NCBI GenBank assembly: GCA_037127255.1
Contig: JBANSL010000020.1
Span: 50,567,098-50,631,097, forward strand
Length of the DNA: 64,000 bases
From: Persicaria tinctoria
Taxonomy: Eukaryota; Streptophyta; Magnoliopsida; Caryophyllales; Polygonaceae
Direction: 5' to 3'
The position numbers were made by a program, and so were the translations under genes. A model generated the notes under the pieces. The model was given only the letters and a program-made list of their open reading frames with translations, was not told the DNA's origin and ran no database searches. Shown here piece by piece: positions 11,934-22,702 of this stretch. Within the stretch, counting starts at the first letter, position 1. The number at the start of each line of letters is the position of its first letter.

Positions 11934-12277
11934 CACTCATAGAAACTATTTTCTATGGCGTTTTATAAACGTCATAGAAACTACTTTCTATGGCGTTTTA
12001 TAAACGTCATAGAAACTACTTTCTATGGCGTTTTATAAACGTCATAGAAACTACTTTCTATGGCGTTTGAAAAATGTCATGGAAACTATTGTCATGACAT
12101 TTTCAAAACTATATTATGACGTTTAAAAAATCTATGGCGTTTTTGTAAACGCCATAGATTTTTTACAAAAAGCACGGCGTCACCTTAGACGGCGTTTGGG
12201 GATGGCGTTTAAAAACGCCATGGAATCATTTCTATGGCGTTTTTCAAACGCCGTCAAAGACCTTGTTTCTACTAGTG
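11934..12277. mobile_element. CACTA-type MITE with tctatggcgtttt subterminal repeats
   Basis: The left end cactcatagaaac and the inverted right end cactagtagaaac match at 10 of 13 positions and have the CACTA start. The motif tctatggcgttttataaacg is repeated about four times near the left end, and inverted and direct versions recur near the right end, as expected for CACTA subterminal repeats. The 3-bp flanks (tat and tta) do not match exactly. Confidence 0.65.
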
Positions 12278-12847
12278 TTAACTAACACTAAAGTAAATAA
12301 ATGCAAAAGTTGACGTCTGACTAACAACTCTAAACCTCATAAAATAAAAAACTGTAGGTTCGACTTAAAAGCAAATGCATCCCGACTTGGGGGATAGAAA
12401 AATCCTAAATCAACTAACCACATGCTTACTTGCTTAGAAGCTCAAATTGAATAATCGTTGGGCTAGGCGTGTCTAGGCGGCGGCTAAGCGGGCCCAGGCG
12501 GGGTCTAGGCGGCGCCTAGGTGGGACTAGGCAGTGCCTAGACGGATTTCCGCCTAGAGGCCCGCCTTGGCTTAAAAATTCCTAGGTCCCATCTTGCCTAG
12601 CGCCTAGGTGACGCCTAGGCACGATTTTTAGAACACTGGACGGGGATCGGTTTGAGGACTATTATCCCCATTCCCATCCCCGTCCCCGTGTGGGGAATCT
12701 CTTTAGCCCCCATCCCCGTTCCCGTGACAGGCATTCCCTGCATGGATCGGAGAGTCCCGCCCCGTTACATCCCTAACATCAACTAACCTTTCAGATGTTT
12801 TAATTCTGATATAATATAGTTTTTAAATGAAATAAATACGGGTTTTC

Positions 12848-13286
12848 TAAATACACTGCTAATTTTGACTGGAACCACCGCTAATCTCCGCAACCCCTTG
12901 CGGACCGAGCTCCGCTATCCCTTGCGGATCTCCCCGGACATCGTGCCAAACACGCCCTAAAAGTCCATCGACAAAACGTCCGCCAGACGTTGCGGAGAGA
13001 GGTCCGCGTTAAGATGTGGAGTTCCCTAACCTATATGTAAAAAAAAAATCTCAAAAAAGTGTTCCGTAGGGAGGTGCGTAAATTTTTTTTTTTGCTCCTT
13101 GGAAGGAGAATCGGACACAGAGTCGCAATCGGGTGCCGACTTAACTCCGCAAGGAGTTGCGGAGATTAGAGGAGTAAAGGCTGTTTGGCACAACGTCAAA
13201 AGTATTCTGCAACAAGGTGCGTACTTAACTCCGCAAGGAGTTGCAGAGATTAGCGGTGATTCCAGTAAAAATTAGCGGTGTATTTA
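12848..13286. mobile_element. Fold-back MITE, about 59-bp TIRs
   Basis: The first 59 bases (taaatacactgctaatttt onward) and the inverted last 59 bases (taaatacaccgctaatttt onward) are nearly identical, and both contain ctccgcaa...cttgcgga. The interior has no open frame. No TSD is certain. Confidence 0.8.
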
Positions 13287-13616
13287 TCAATCCTCAATAA
13301 ATATAAGCTTTTAATTTTTGGAATCGGAGCTTTTCAACCACTACTCATCCAAGTTTTTCAAAGCTTTTAATTTTATATTCACAAAATTTTAGAAGCTACC
13401 TTAACAAGTAGATTTATAAACACCGTACTAGCTTAATTATTAACAAATATTTAAAACAAATAGTCTAGCGACTTCAATTACCTCATCAGCTTCAACTTCT
13501 CCTATCAATGTTAAGTGTCGTTTTTAAGATTTTTAGACAAATAACTAGCACATAGTTGTAAGATTTTCATTTAAACTTATTTTTTCTCAACTATTTTTAA
13601 TAATATTACTTCATAC
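13287..13616. other. AT-rich spacer, nothing recognised
   Basis: The sequence is AT-rich, with no gene or transposon end found. Confidence 0.5.
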
Positions 13617-13618
13617 TA

Positions 13619-13838
13619 CCTCCGATCCACAAAGGATATCATTTGACTTTTTAACACGTATTTTAAGGAGGTAAAAATTATATAAAATATCAACTTTTTT
13701 TAAATTATTTTTTTACAACTTAATATTTGTTGGTAATAAGTATTAGATTATAAAAAAAAGTTAATATATTATATAGTTTTTAGCTTCTTAAAATACGTGT
13801 TAAAAAGTCAAACGACATCCTTTGTGGATCGGAGGGAG
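13619..13838. mobile_element. Stowaway-like MITE (Tc1/mariner)
   Basis: The ends cctccgatccacaaaggat and, inverted, ctccctccgatccacaaagg form TIRs that extend about 50 bp. The 220-bp element is flanked by the dinucleotide TA on both sides (13617-13618 and 13839-13840), the Stowaway TSD. The AT-rich interior is non-coding. Confidence 0.9.
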
Positions 13839-13862
13839 TATAAGATATATGTAATGTTATGG

Positions 13863-15400
13863 AGTGTAAAAAGCTCTCTTTTGAGAGAAAGCAAAAACCC
13901 TCAGGGGTCTTCATCTGGCAGCCTTTCCACCACCTTCCCGGTGGCCGATTCCTCCATTGCATGTGAATAATTCTCCTCCGAGAGTTTCAATCCTCCTTCG
14001 GGAGCCTAAACCCACCCTCTTCGGGTGTCTCAAAAGCTTTTGGTGTTCCTGGTCGCCTTCGGCGTCCCGTCAGCCACCAACGGTCTCCATCGGTTCCAAA
14101 ACCCCCTCTTTCTTCCCAGTTCCCTCCGGCTCTTGGGTGTTTGAGGTTGCTTATCTCGCCCCAGGGTGCTATCGAAAGAGGCTTCGTTCTCTGTCGATTC
14201 ATGGTCGGCGTCTTATGCTCGTTTAGCCTCCGATCTGGATTCACCTTGGCTCGATCGGTGGTTCGCGGTCCGTTTCACGCTTGCTCTCTTCTTCTATCCC
14301 CTACTTTGTTCACCAATTGGGGCTCCTCAGACTCTGGGTTGCGGCCCTTTTGACCTCGCCTCAAATTGTTTAACATCGAATAAAAATCAATCCGGGGACT
14401 ATTTCCCTCTCCCCCCCCCCCCCGCGCCGAATCAAGGGGGTTTTGCCTTAATCCACACCCTCCTTTCCCTGCTTCTTCGATTGCCCTTTTGGTGGCGGTC
14501 GGCCGACGACTTGAGCATGAGGTCCGGTTATCTTCTGTGGCCTGAAAATACCCTTTGAGGAATATCCTTTCAACCCTGTCTTCTTTGGAGTCTCGAATCT
14601 TGCTTAGGCTCTTCCCTCTCTCTCCGTCTGGCATCTCTAAGTGGAGTCCTGGGTCGCTTCGGTGGTGGGTCATTCGGGGGTCTCGTCGGCTCTGCCGTCG
14701 TTTGTCACTTTGTCCCAACTGTTTTGATAGTCTTCTGCCGCCTGATGATTGCTTCTTGGGTCTCTTGGGCCCGAATGCCCGGTGGTGGCCCTTAGGTTGT
14801 GGGTTGGGTAGCCTCTTGTGCTTTGGGCCCAAGTCTGTTGCTTGGGCCCGAAGCTGGCCCGAACTATTTAAAAAAAAGAGTAAAATATTAAAAAATAAAT
14901 ACTTTTAGCATAATTTATTATATTTTTATATTCATAATAAATCCCGTTTGGGTTTGATTACTTCCCATTAGGGTTTCTGGTGCTTTCGGTTTCAAGCGGT
15001 GTGAGACTTTACGTTTGGCTTGTATGGACCTTCTTCTCCATTTGATGAGGTTCTGGTTTTTCGGAGTCGGGTGAAGCTGGGGTCGTGGGTGTGTGTATCG
15101 AGGCATCTCCTTTTCCCGGAAGGCTGTTTCCTTGGAGGTTCGTCTTCACCACCCACATGTGACTTCTGATGTACCGCTGGCTTGCGGTGCTGCTCCTGGG
15201 TAGTGCATGGCTTTGTTCATCGTCTACATCCTCATCTTGTTAGGTTTAGTTGTGTTTCGTGTCGCTTTGTAGAGTGTTACTGCTTGTAATCTGCACCTTC
15301 TTTGTATTTTGCTTCTTTATGACGGTTTTCCGTGTGCCGGCTTGTCGGCTTTCGATGTCTAGGTCTGTCTGGCATCGATTTTTTTCCTAATAAAAAAATA
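13863..15400 (+). mobile_element. Non-autonomous GC-rich retroposon with 11-bp TSD
   Basis: The direct repeat taatgttatgg occurs at 13852-13862 and 15401-15411. The 1.54-kb body between them ends in an A-rich tail (taataaaaaaata), the pattern left by target-primed LINE-type retroposition. The body is GC-rich with Ser, Pro and Arg-biased open frames on both strands and no reverse transcriptase. An A/T-rich patch at 14865-14945 may be an internal insertion or an older tail. The end sequence (ttgtattttgcttcttt and similar) resembles plant LINE 3' ends. It is probably an internally deleted LINE or SINE-like derivative. Confidence 0.7.
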
Positions 15401-15938
15401 TAATGTTATGGTTATAAAACTTAAGTGAATTGACATTTTTATAAAAACATGTTGTCAAATCTAAAACTAACCTAGACCATCTCCAATAATCTCCCCAAAA
15501 TTACTTCAAAACTAGTGAGCATGCCCGTGCTACGTACGGAACTTATTTTATATATGTATATTTAATTAATATATTATCATTGTAATTTTATTACTAATAT
15601 TTTTTTATCTCTAAAAGTTTTAATATGTTTATTTATTTTTGAAATTCGAGAGATATTAACTTGACGCTATTTTTCTTCTTACTCACTTCTACATGCAATT
15701 CAACGTACGATATAAGAAAAAAAATTGATAATTGCTTTAGAAATGCATGTGTTTAGGTTTAAAACAAATAAAGATATATATATAAAGTATGAACTTGAAA
15801 AATGTTATACTTATAGAGGACATGTTTTAAATATATATTTTTAATTAATATATTATCATTTTAATTTGATTACTAATGATTTTTATATCTAAAAGTTTTA
15901 ATATGTTTATTTATCTTTGAAATTCGATAAATATATTA

Positions 15939-17464
15939 CGGAAATTTCGTCAGGTACCCCTGTGGTATTGCAATTTTCGTGAGGTATACAACTCTTTTGC
16001 ATATTTTGCGTGGTACCCCCGAGGTTTTGTAACATTTCGCGTCGTGCCCTTAGTTGTAAAAATCTAACAGATCATTGAACGGCGTTAGATTTTAAGCAAA
16101 AAAAAAAAAAAACAGAACGAAGAAAGAAAGAGTCGCCCCCAATTTTCTCTCTCCGTAGAAGCGTAGGTGGAAGGCATCGAAGGCGGTGGCGCTGCGGTGG
16201 CGAGGGCTGCTGGAGAGAGAGTTCCTCTGCGCGCGAAGTTGTTTTCTACTTCGAAACACCAAGTTCTACAGGTTCTTCGTCTTCTACATCTCTTCGCTGT
16301 GTGCTGAGCTTCACATGGAAAGATTTGCTGCTGATTCCTTGCTGGTTGGAGGTAGACCAGAAGACCGGTCGGGGAGAGGAAAAATCATGGTGAGTCATCG
16401 AAACGCATCGACTCCGGGGTGGAAGCTCTGGGGGAATCGAATTGAAACACACAACAACGAATCGAAACGATTCGAAAGCCAGAGCAGATGAAACGAGGAC
16501 GTCGATGAGCAGAAGCCAGAGCTGATTCGAAATCTCTTCCAGTTCATCTACAATGGCAAAAGGGTTAATTTTTTCACCCGTTTTCCCCCATTTCCAAACA
16601 AATTCATCTCCTAATTTATGCATTCCCAATCTCCATCCATATCACCATACACTCCCAATTCAAGAACCCCAATCAAAACCCTAACAATTGTTCTGCAAAT
16701 TCCGAATTGAATCTGTCAATCAAAAGACCCAACCCCATTCTTCTCTTTGTCAATCAGATCTTTGGAAAAATCACCACTAATTAATGGAGGCCTTGCACAC
16801 TTTCATCACCGCCGAGGATGCTATCGCCGACTATGATCGATCTGCCATTTACAACAGTTGCTCTCGCTCTATCGACATTCTCCGCTTAGGAGAAGAACTA
16901 ACCTTGAACGAGCGACATAAATCGATTCCTTTAGTTTTAATGCCATTAAATTTGGTTGATTGTGGAGAACATCACCTGCGAAAGCTCATTGTGATTTAAG
17001 GTTGATTGTTCCTTTCTTTGGATTCTAATGGGATATCGATCGGAGGATTCACAAGAGGAGGATTCAACAGGGTTGAAAGTCAGAAAACCTAGGTTCACAA
17101 AAGGAGGAAGACAAAAAGCCGACCACCACAAACACTAGCGAAAGGCAAATTACAAAAACGGGTCCGAAAACAAGATCTGTGAGGATAGATTAATGTTTTA
17201 GAAGAGGATTTCACAAGGAAATCGGAGGTTGAAGAAGGAGACTCAAGCTCTCTCTTTCTTTCTTCGTTCAGGTGAACTTTTAGTTCTTTTTCTTTTTTTT
17301 TTTTGTTTAAAATCTAACGCTCGTTCAATGCTCTGTTAGATTTTTACCATTAAGGACACGACGCGAAATATTACAAAGCCTCAGTGGTACCATGCGAAAT
17401 ATGCAAAAGAGTTGTATACCTCATGAAAATTGCAATACCCCAGGGGTACCTGGCGAAATTTCCG
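15939..17464. mobile_element. MULE with long TIRs and captured gene-like interior
   Basis: The TIRs are about 156 bp each (15939 to about 16095, and about 17309-17464), starting cggaaatttcgtcaggtacc and, inverted, cggaaatttcgccaggtacc. A perfect 9-bp TSD, aatatatta, occupies 15930-15938 and 17465-17473, as expected for Mutator-like elements. The interior (16096-17308) lacks a transposase and has gene-like composition: a GC-rich 5' UTR-like stretch, an ATG-initiated frame at 16784 (MEALHTFITAEDAIADYDRS) and another at 16186. I cannot assign these fragments to a family. The structure fits a Pack-MULE. Confidence 0.85.
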
Positions 17465-17825
17465 AATATATTAACTTGGCTCTATTTATCTTTTTACTTA
17501 CTTTTACATGCAATTCAACTATATAAGCAAAATAAAAATGACAATTGTTTTAGAAATACATTATCTCCAAAAGTTTTAATATGTTTAATTTATCTTTTAA
17601 ATTCGACAAATATATTAATTGGACTCTCTTCTTACTCACTTCTACATACAATTCCACTATATAAGCAAAAACAAAAGATAATTGCTTTAGAAATGCTTGC
17701 GTTTAGGTTTTAAAAAAAAAAAAAATTACTATAAACTTGAAAAATGTTGTAATTATAGATATTTGATCCCTTGGCAGGGTGAATTGGAACTATACCTATA
17801 ACCAATAAGCTACAATAACTTTCTA

Positions 17826-18020
17826 TTTTCTTAAGCTAATATTAAATATATATTAAATTTATTTGTAAGTATTTAATAGGTGCAATTAATGGGCTTTCAC
17901 CCAAATCTATACTATATAGTATAGATTCTATTTTCTTAAGCTAATATTAAATATATATTAAATTTATTTGTAAGTATTTAATAGGTGCAATTAATGGGCT
18001 TTCACCCAAATTTATATATA
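17826..18020 (+). repeat. Tandem duplication of about 105 bp
   Basis: A block starting tattttcttaagctaatatt and ending gggctttcacccaaat occurs twice in a row with very few differences. It lies near the right edge of the AT-rich dispersed repeat and is non-coding. Confidence 0.85.
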
Positions 18021-18475
18021 TAGTATAGATATAGATAGTATAGATATGGGGGAACAAAATACATATTCTACCAATTATTTTTACTTCAACTCCAACAGTT
18101 TTCTCATTTCGAAGATTTAGAGAATGATTTAATTTTGAAGAATGATACAAATTTAGTAAGCCTCTCTATTTTTTCTACCACTACCCTATTTTGGAGAATG
18201 AGATGGACAACTATAAAAGTATAAAACGCCTTAAAATTCTCCAAAATCTCTAAAATGGGGATTTGTTGGAGATGCCTAAGAACGCAATTTACCATATAAT
18301 GCATGGTAATTGACCCTAATGTTCCTTGTTAGCTACATAAAGCTAGCATAGAAAGTTAACTGTTTATTTACATCACATTCTTTACATAAAAAAAAATCGC
18401 ATATTCTGCATCAAGATGGGCGTTTTAAGTGGGAATTCAGTTAACCAAGCATTGTATTGGTGCCTACATGATAAC

Positions 18476-18481
18476 CACGTG
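18476..18481. promoter_or_regulatory. Possible G-box (CACGTG) upstream of PRISE
   Basis: A CACGTG core with a C before it lies about 90 bp upstream of the PRISE ATG. G-boxes bind bHLH and bZIP factors in plants. A hexamer is expected by chance often enough that this remains a suggestion. Confidence 0.3.
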
Positions 18482-18570
18482 AACGGTGAAACCATAGTAC
18501 ACTAACTTCGATCAATCTGCACTCCAGACTACCATAAATCTATGCCAATTCAAACATCCAGCCTAATCTC

Positions 18571-19833
18571 ATGGTTTCCAAAATGCCTCCTGCTGAAGCA
18601 TTCAGTAACGAGCAGCCGATGGTGCGAGTGGCTGCGATATTCGGAGTTACTGGCCTAGTAGGAAGGGAGCTGGCTCGGAAGCTGGTCTCCGATCCCACAT
18701 GGAAGGTCTATGGGATCGCGCGAAAGCCACCAAGGTCTCCGATCCAAAGCAACAACTACCAATTCATATCATGTGATCTCCTGGACCCATTGGAGATCCG
18801 AAACAAGCTCTCCTCCTTATCGGATGTCACCCATGTCTTCTGGGTCACCTGGTCACCCCAGTTCCCCATCGACAGCCTGCAGTGCTACGAGCAAAACAAG
18901 TCCATACTCTCAAACACAATGGATATCGTCCTCGCCAGGGCCAAGGGCTGCCTCAAGCACGTCTCAATCCAAACCGGAACCAAGCACTATGTCTCGATCA
19001 ACGACATGTGTCTAGAGCCCAAAGGGAAGGAAATCGTCTACTACGACGAAAAGTGCCCTAGAGTGGTTAGCCCGGGAGTTCATAACTTCTACTACGGATT
19101 GGAAGATGTGTTGAAGGAGAAGCTGGCTGCATCCAAGGTGGCCTGGTCAGTGCAAAGGCCGGGGCTGATCATCGGCAGCTCGGACAGGACATGGTAATGA
19201 GATTCAATTTTATAAAGTTCTCTTAGGCATTTTCACAAACACTTGGTGTGCAAGCTGAAAGAAGAACGAATTGTGGCACGCAGGTACAACTTGATGGGGA
19301 CGATAGGAGTGTACGGAAGCATCTGCAAGCGCCTGAACCTGCCGATGGTGTTCGGAGGAACACGGGAGTGCTGGGAGGAGCCATATCTGGACATGTCGGA
19401 CGCGCGATTGGTGGCGGAGCAGCACATATGGGCGGCGACAAACGAGGAGATAGCGTCGGAGGAAGGGGAGGCATTCAACGCCATCAATGGAGGAAGCTAC
19501 ACGTGGCGGGAGGTTTGGCCGGCGATCGGGAGGAAGTTCGGGATAGAGATGGGGGAGGAGGAGGAGATGTGGAAAGGCGAGTACTTGTACTGGAAGGAGA
19601 TGGGGGATAAGGGGGAGGTGTGGAGGGAGATTGCAGAGAGGGAGGGGTTGGTGAGTGGGGAGATGGAGAGGTTGGCGAATTGGGGATTCATGGATGTGTT
19701 GTTCAGGTGCCCTGTGAAGATGCTGTGTTCGAGGGAGAAAGCCGATGGGTTAGGGTTTACGAAGAGGTGTTCGGCAATGGAGTCGATGTCGTACTGGATT
19801 GATGCCATGAGGGAGGAGAAGCTTATCCCTTAG
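18571..19833 (+). CDS. PRISE-family reductase (progesterone 5-beta-reductase / iridoid synthase-like)
   Basis: PRISE enzymes are NADPH-dependent short-chain reductases that reduce activated C=C bonds, for example in progesterone or 8-oxogeranial. Exon 1 is 18571-19193 and exon 2 is 19284-19833, separated by a 90-bp GT-AG intron that splits a Trp codon. The product is 390 residues, the usual family length (about 388). GVTGLVG (25-31) is the dinucleotide-binding loop and VYGIARK (46-52) the cofactor-selecting strand. TGTKHY contains the catalytic Lys (Lys138), and [11 protein letters not shown] contains the catalytic Tyr (Tyr175). Exon 2 begins [16 protein letters not shown], the conserved post-intron block, and the C-terminus includes [12 protein letters not shown]. 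No stops or frameshifts are seen. A second in-frame Met at codon 5 could also start the protein. Whether it acts on steroids, enones or iridoid precursors cannot be told by sequence alone. Confidence 0.93.
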
Positions 19834-19901
19834 AGGGACCTGTGGGCCTGTAACATTGAAGTTGATCGAGCCCAATTATCATCAACAACTTGTATGATTC
19901 A

Positions 19902-19907
19902 AATAAA
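19902..19907 (+). terminator. Polyadenylation signal AATAAA for PRISE
   Basis: The canonical hexamer lies about 70 bp after the PRISE stop codon in an AT-rich 3' flank, a typical position for a plant near-upstream element. Confidence 0.5.
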
Positions 19908-20430
19908 CATGATCAATAATTGTGCAACTAGTGTATGCATGTTTTTGTTTTTACCTTTCATGGGTATGAGTTTTTTTTTTTTGGTACTATCAATGTAATT
20001 TTATAAAGATGTATGAAATATTTTCTATGTTAGAAATGTACATTTCTCTTCTTTTATAAAGATGTATCAACGTAGCAACACTGACCATCCAACCCAACAG
20101 TGAGCACACTTAATAAAATGTTATAAATAGAAAACAAACCGGAAATGTCGAATAAATTTGAATGAGGCGAAAATAGTGCAAATGAAATTATCAATGAGAA
20201 TTCTCGCAGTTGAAACTTGAACGACAGCAATGTGTCCGACGGTGATAAGGCCATGCGAGCTAGTATGTGGACCTTATGACCAACATTCGTCCCATATATT
20301 ATTTTTGCTTCCAAGATATGATTTTCCATTTGAGTAATGATTAGTAGAGTGCTATTACACAAGGCAAGAGATTAATCTAAGTTTTCGAGTAACATAACTA
20401 GAAGTCTAGAACCTGAGTGTGATCATATAG
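19908..20430. other. Spacer between PRISE and the nested transposon stack
   Basis: The sequence is AT-rich and no gene was recognised. Minus-strand open frames here lack known motifs. Confidence 0.5.
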
Positions 20431-20612
20431 GGTATGTTTGGTAATGCGTGGCTGGTGGAGTAGCTGAAGCTGATGAGTGTGCCAAAAATATGTTAAATTG
20501 GTGTTCATAAGCTAGTAGTAAGTTGTTTACTAACCCAACTGATAGATTAGCTAATACAAACTAGCTGATAAGATATGAAAAGATGAATAGAGTTTTGAAA
20601 AGCTTGAGGTGA

Positions 20613-21413
20613 TGATGCGGGACGAACATTGTTGACACTTTCGTCCTTCCCCAAGTTAGTAATAGTATCCAAACTTAAACACAAACCAATAGATTAGGCA
20701 AATCAATCACTTGATAGACCAAATAACTACTAGTATAGCGATGAAGTCCGGTGTCGAACCCACATGGAGAAGCGATTTCCTATTCAATAACTCTAAGGAA
20801 AGACTCTTATAGCAAATCAATGATTCGTAACAAGTAACAAAGATGTAAAAGTAACCAAATTTATAATCGCAAATAGATTGATATCAAACTAGAAAGAACA
20901 TTTCACCAGCAATTCTTTGACAATGATTGGAATTCATGATCCTCGGATTGATCTATTAATTATTCATATTCCTAAGTCTACTTGACTAAAGTTGATAGAT
21001 CAGCAGAGATTCACTCATCTTATTCAATATCACTAAAGAATAGCATTAAAGACTCAAGTAATCAAGACCAATTGACACATTAACTCAACTCAATTAAGAC
21101 TAATAGACGCATACATAACTCAACCCTAATCGAATCTACACAACATAGATCAATTGAAACCATCCACTACAAAGACAAAGATACATCACTATCATCAATA
21201 CCTTTGTTTACTATCGAGAAAACAACTATGAATTCATAGCTAAGATGCAATTCCTAACATGTTGATCAGACATAGAAAGGAACACAAATATAATAATTAA
21301 GAACAAGATGATAACTAAGAACATGAATAATCAAATAGAATCAAATCATCACAATCCAAACAACCATGTCTTCGAATCACAAGCGAAACTATGAGTTTAG
21401 CAACTCATAGGCC

Positions 21414-21462
<49 letters not shown>

Positions 21463-21939
21463 ATTGTGTTCATCGTCCCACAATAATCAACCACACAATG
21501 AATAGAATTGAAAAACAATTAATAAAGACTCTTAAAAGTAGGCAAAACCCTAGTAGGAAAGAGAATTAACTAATAGGAAATAATGGCTTCGGATCCGAAA
21601 TCGCGTATCCGGAAAATAGGCCCACGGCGGGCGCCGCCTTTGCAGGGCGCCCACCTATGCAGTGTCCGACGTTCCTCAATTGTCTTCAATAAATTCCAAT
21701 GTCGTGCTTCCTTACTCCTCTCTAGCTCCTCCATATGCTCCAAAACATGCTTCTTAAGCTCTTCCCAAAGTCCATCCAAGGTCGGAATGTAATTCTGCAG
21801 AATAAACACTAAAAACGCGTAGATTCCGAACTCGAATACTTCACAAGCAATATACGAAACTAGACTCAAAACATAGCAAAACCACTACCTAATTACAATA
21901 AGAAATACATATAATGCCTATATGAAATATGCATTATCA
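20613..21939 (-). repeat. 3' LTR of the Athila-like element
   Basis: This 1327-bp LTR starts TGATGCGGGACGAAC and ends ATGCATTATCA on the plus strand. It is colinear with the other LTR; the main difference is the shorter CT microsatellite at 21417-21461. A sequence containing cggcgggcgccgcc lies near 21625. Confidence 0.9.
21417..21461. repeat. CT microsatellite in the 3' LTR
   Basis: About 45 bp of (TC)n. The corresponding tract in the other LTR is about 100 bp. Confidence 0.95.
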
Positions 21940-21958
21940 AATCCCCCACACTGAACTC
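21940..21958 (-). other. Polypurine tract of the Athila-like element
   Basis: On the minus strand the sequence directly before the 3' LTR reads agttcagtgtgggggatt, a purine-rich tract of the kind that primes plus-strand synthesis in Athila-type elements. Confidence 0.7.
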
Positions 21959-22249
21959 TTGCTTGTCCTCAAGCAACCATAAAGCAAAACATCATCTATG
22001 CATCCCATAGGAAATCATTCATAACTTCACTCATCAGAAGCAACATCATCAACAATGCAAATATAATCAAACATATAAACGTCATAACATGTATATATGA
22101 AATCAAGTTGCTTGCATGCTCAAAAATTAACCTTACCAAGGATAAAGTGTGTATCTCTCACTCTCACGTGTTTAGGCTTTAAGAACACACTCACCTCAAT
22201 TCCATATACAAGCATCTCTCACTCACATGTGTCTATGCCCTATTAAAAC
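21959..22249. other. 3' untranslated interior of the Athila-like element
   Basis: Non-coding sequence between the polypurine tract and the presumed left edge of the inserted CACTA. Repeated catctctcact(c)ac(a/g)tgt phrases occur. Confidence 0.5.
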
Positions 22250-22277
22250 CGTTGTCTTTATAATTATAAAGACAACG
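22250..22277. repeat. Perfect 28-bp palindrome with CACTA subterminal motif
   Basis: The sequence starts cgttgtcttta and is its own reverse complement over 28 bp. It carries the same gacaacg motif as the right end of the CACTA at 46 kb, supporting the idea that it marks the left subterminal region. Confidence 0.85.
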
Positions 22278-22702
22278 AATATATAAAAAACTGTTATATG
22301 CTAGTGGTAAGACCAGTATAAGAAAATCTTCATTCTTTTTTTTTATTTAATAAATCATTCAAAATTTAATATTTCATGCGTTTCGCTCACCTAGAACTAG
22401 GAAGGGAAGAAAATCTTTAAAAAAAATAAAAAAAATAAATCTTCATTCTTTTACTTCTTAGTACCCCCCCCGTTAAGAAAAACTTGACGTTTTAGGCTTT
22501 ATTTTTGTTAAGAAAAACTTGACGTTTTAGCTATTTTGTCCCATTTTTACCTATTATACCCCATACTCCTATTTTCAATCTCAACTGACAAAACCCTCCC
22601 CCCTAATCCCTATCACATCATTCTCTGATTAGAAATCAAAACTCTTTGCCTCCTTACCCGCCAAATTGAACCCACCATTTTCAATACATTCAAAATGGCC
22701 CA

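Larger units (their letters stand above)
11172..12637. mobile_element. MULE-like TIR element inside the 10.6-12.8 kb element
   Basis: The ends aatgttctaaaaggcgctag and, inverted, agtgttctaaaaatcgtgcc form TIRs, with many cgcctaggc repeats just inside each end. The flanks ggatggggat (11162-11171) and ggacggggat (12638-12647) agree at 9 of 10 positions, a near-perfect TSD of the length usual for MULEs. There is no transposase. The interior holds two further elements. Confidence 0.7.
10607..12777. mobile_element. Outer TIR transposon of a four-element nest
   Basis: The left end gttagggattgtaacggggc at 10607 matches the inverted right end at 12753-12777 (reverse complement gttagggatgtaacggggc, one base shorter). 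The internal arms are rich in ggggatgggg-type sequence. No transposase is present and a TSD is not clear. The element is expanded by the insertions described below. Confidence 0.75.
15516..18040. repeat. AT-rich dispersed repeat with internal tandem units
   Basis: The block begins ctagtgagcatgcccgtg and is made of about three diverged copies of a 200-290 bp unit that carries aaagttttaatatgtttatt, cttctacatgcaattcaac and attgctttagaaatgc. Copies lie at about 15545-15830, at 15830-15938 continued at 17465-17560, and at 17555-17780. The middle unit is cut by the MULE. The class of this repeat is unknown. Confidence 0.55.
15475..18276. mobile_element. Harbinger/Tourist-like MITE split by later insertions
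   Basis: gaccatctccaataatctcc at 15475 and the inverted end ggcatctccaacaaatcccc at 18276 form a TIR pair of a common plant type, flanked by cta and taa. Only about 40 bp of the left arm and about 230 bp of the right arm belong to it; the rest is inserted sequence. Arm boundaries are approximate. Confidence 0.45.

Noticed and set aside
14166..14908. Long overlapping open frames on both strands
   Set aside because: GC-rich retroposon body with open frames on both strands and biased composition; no domain match.
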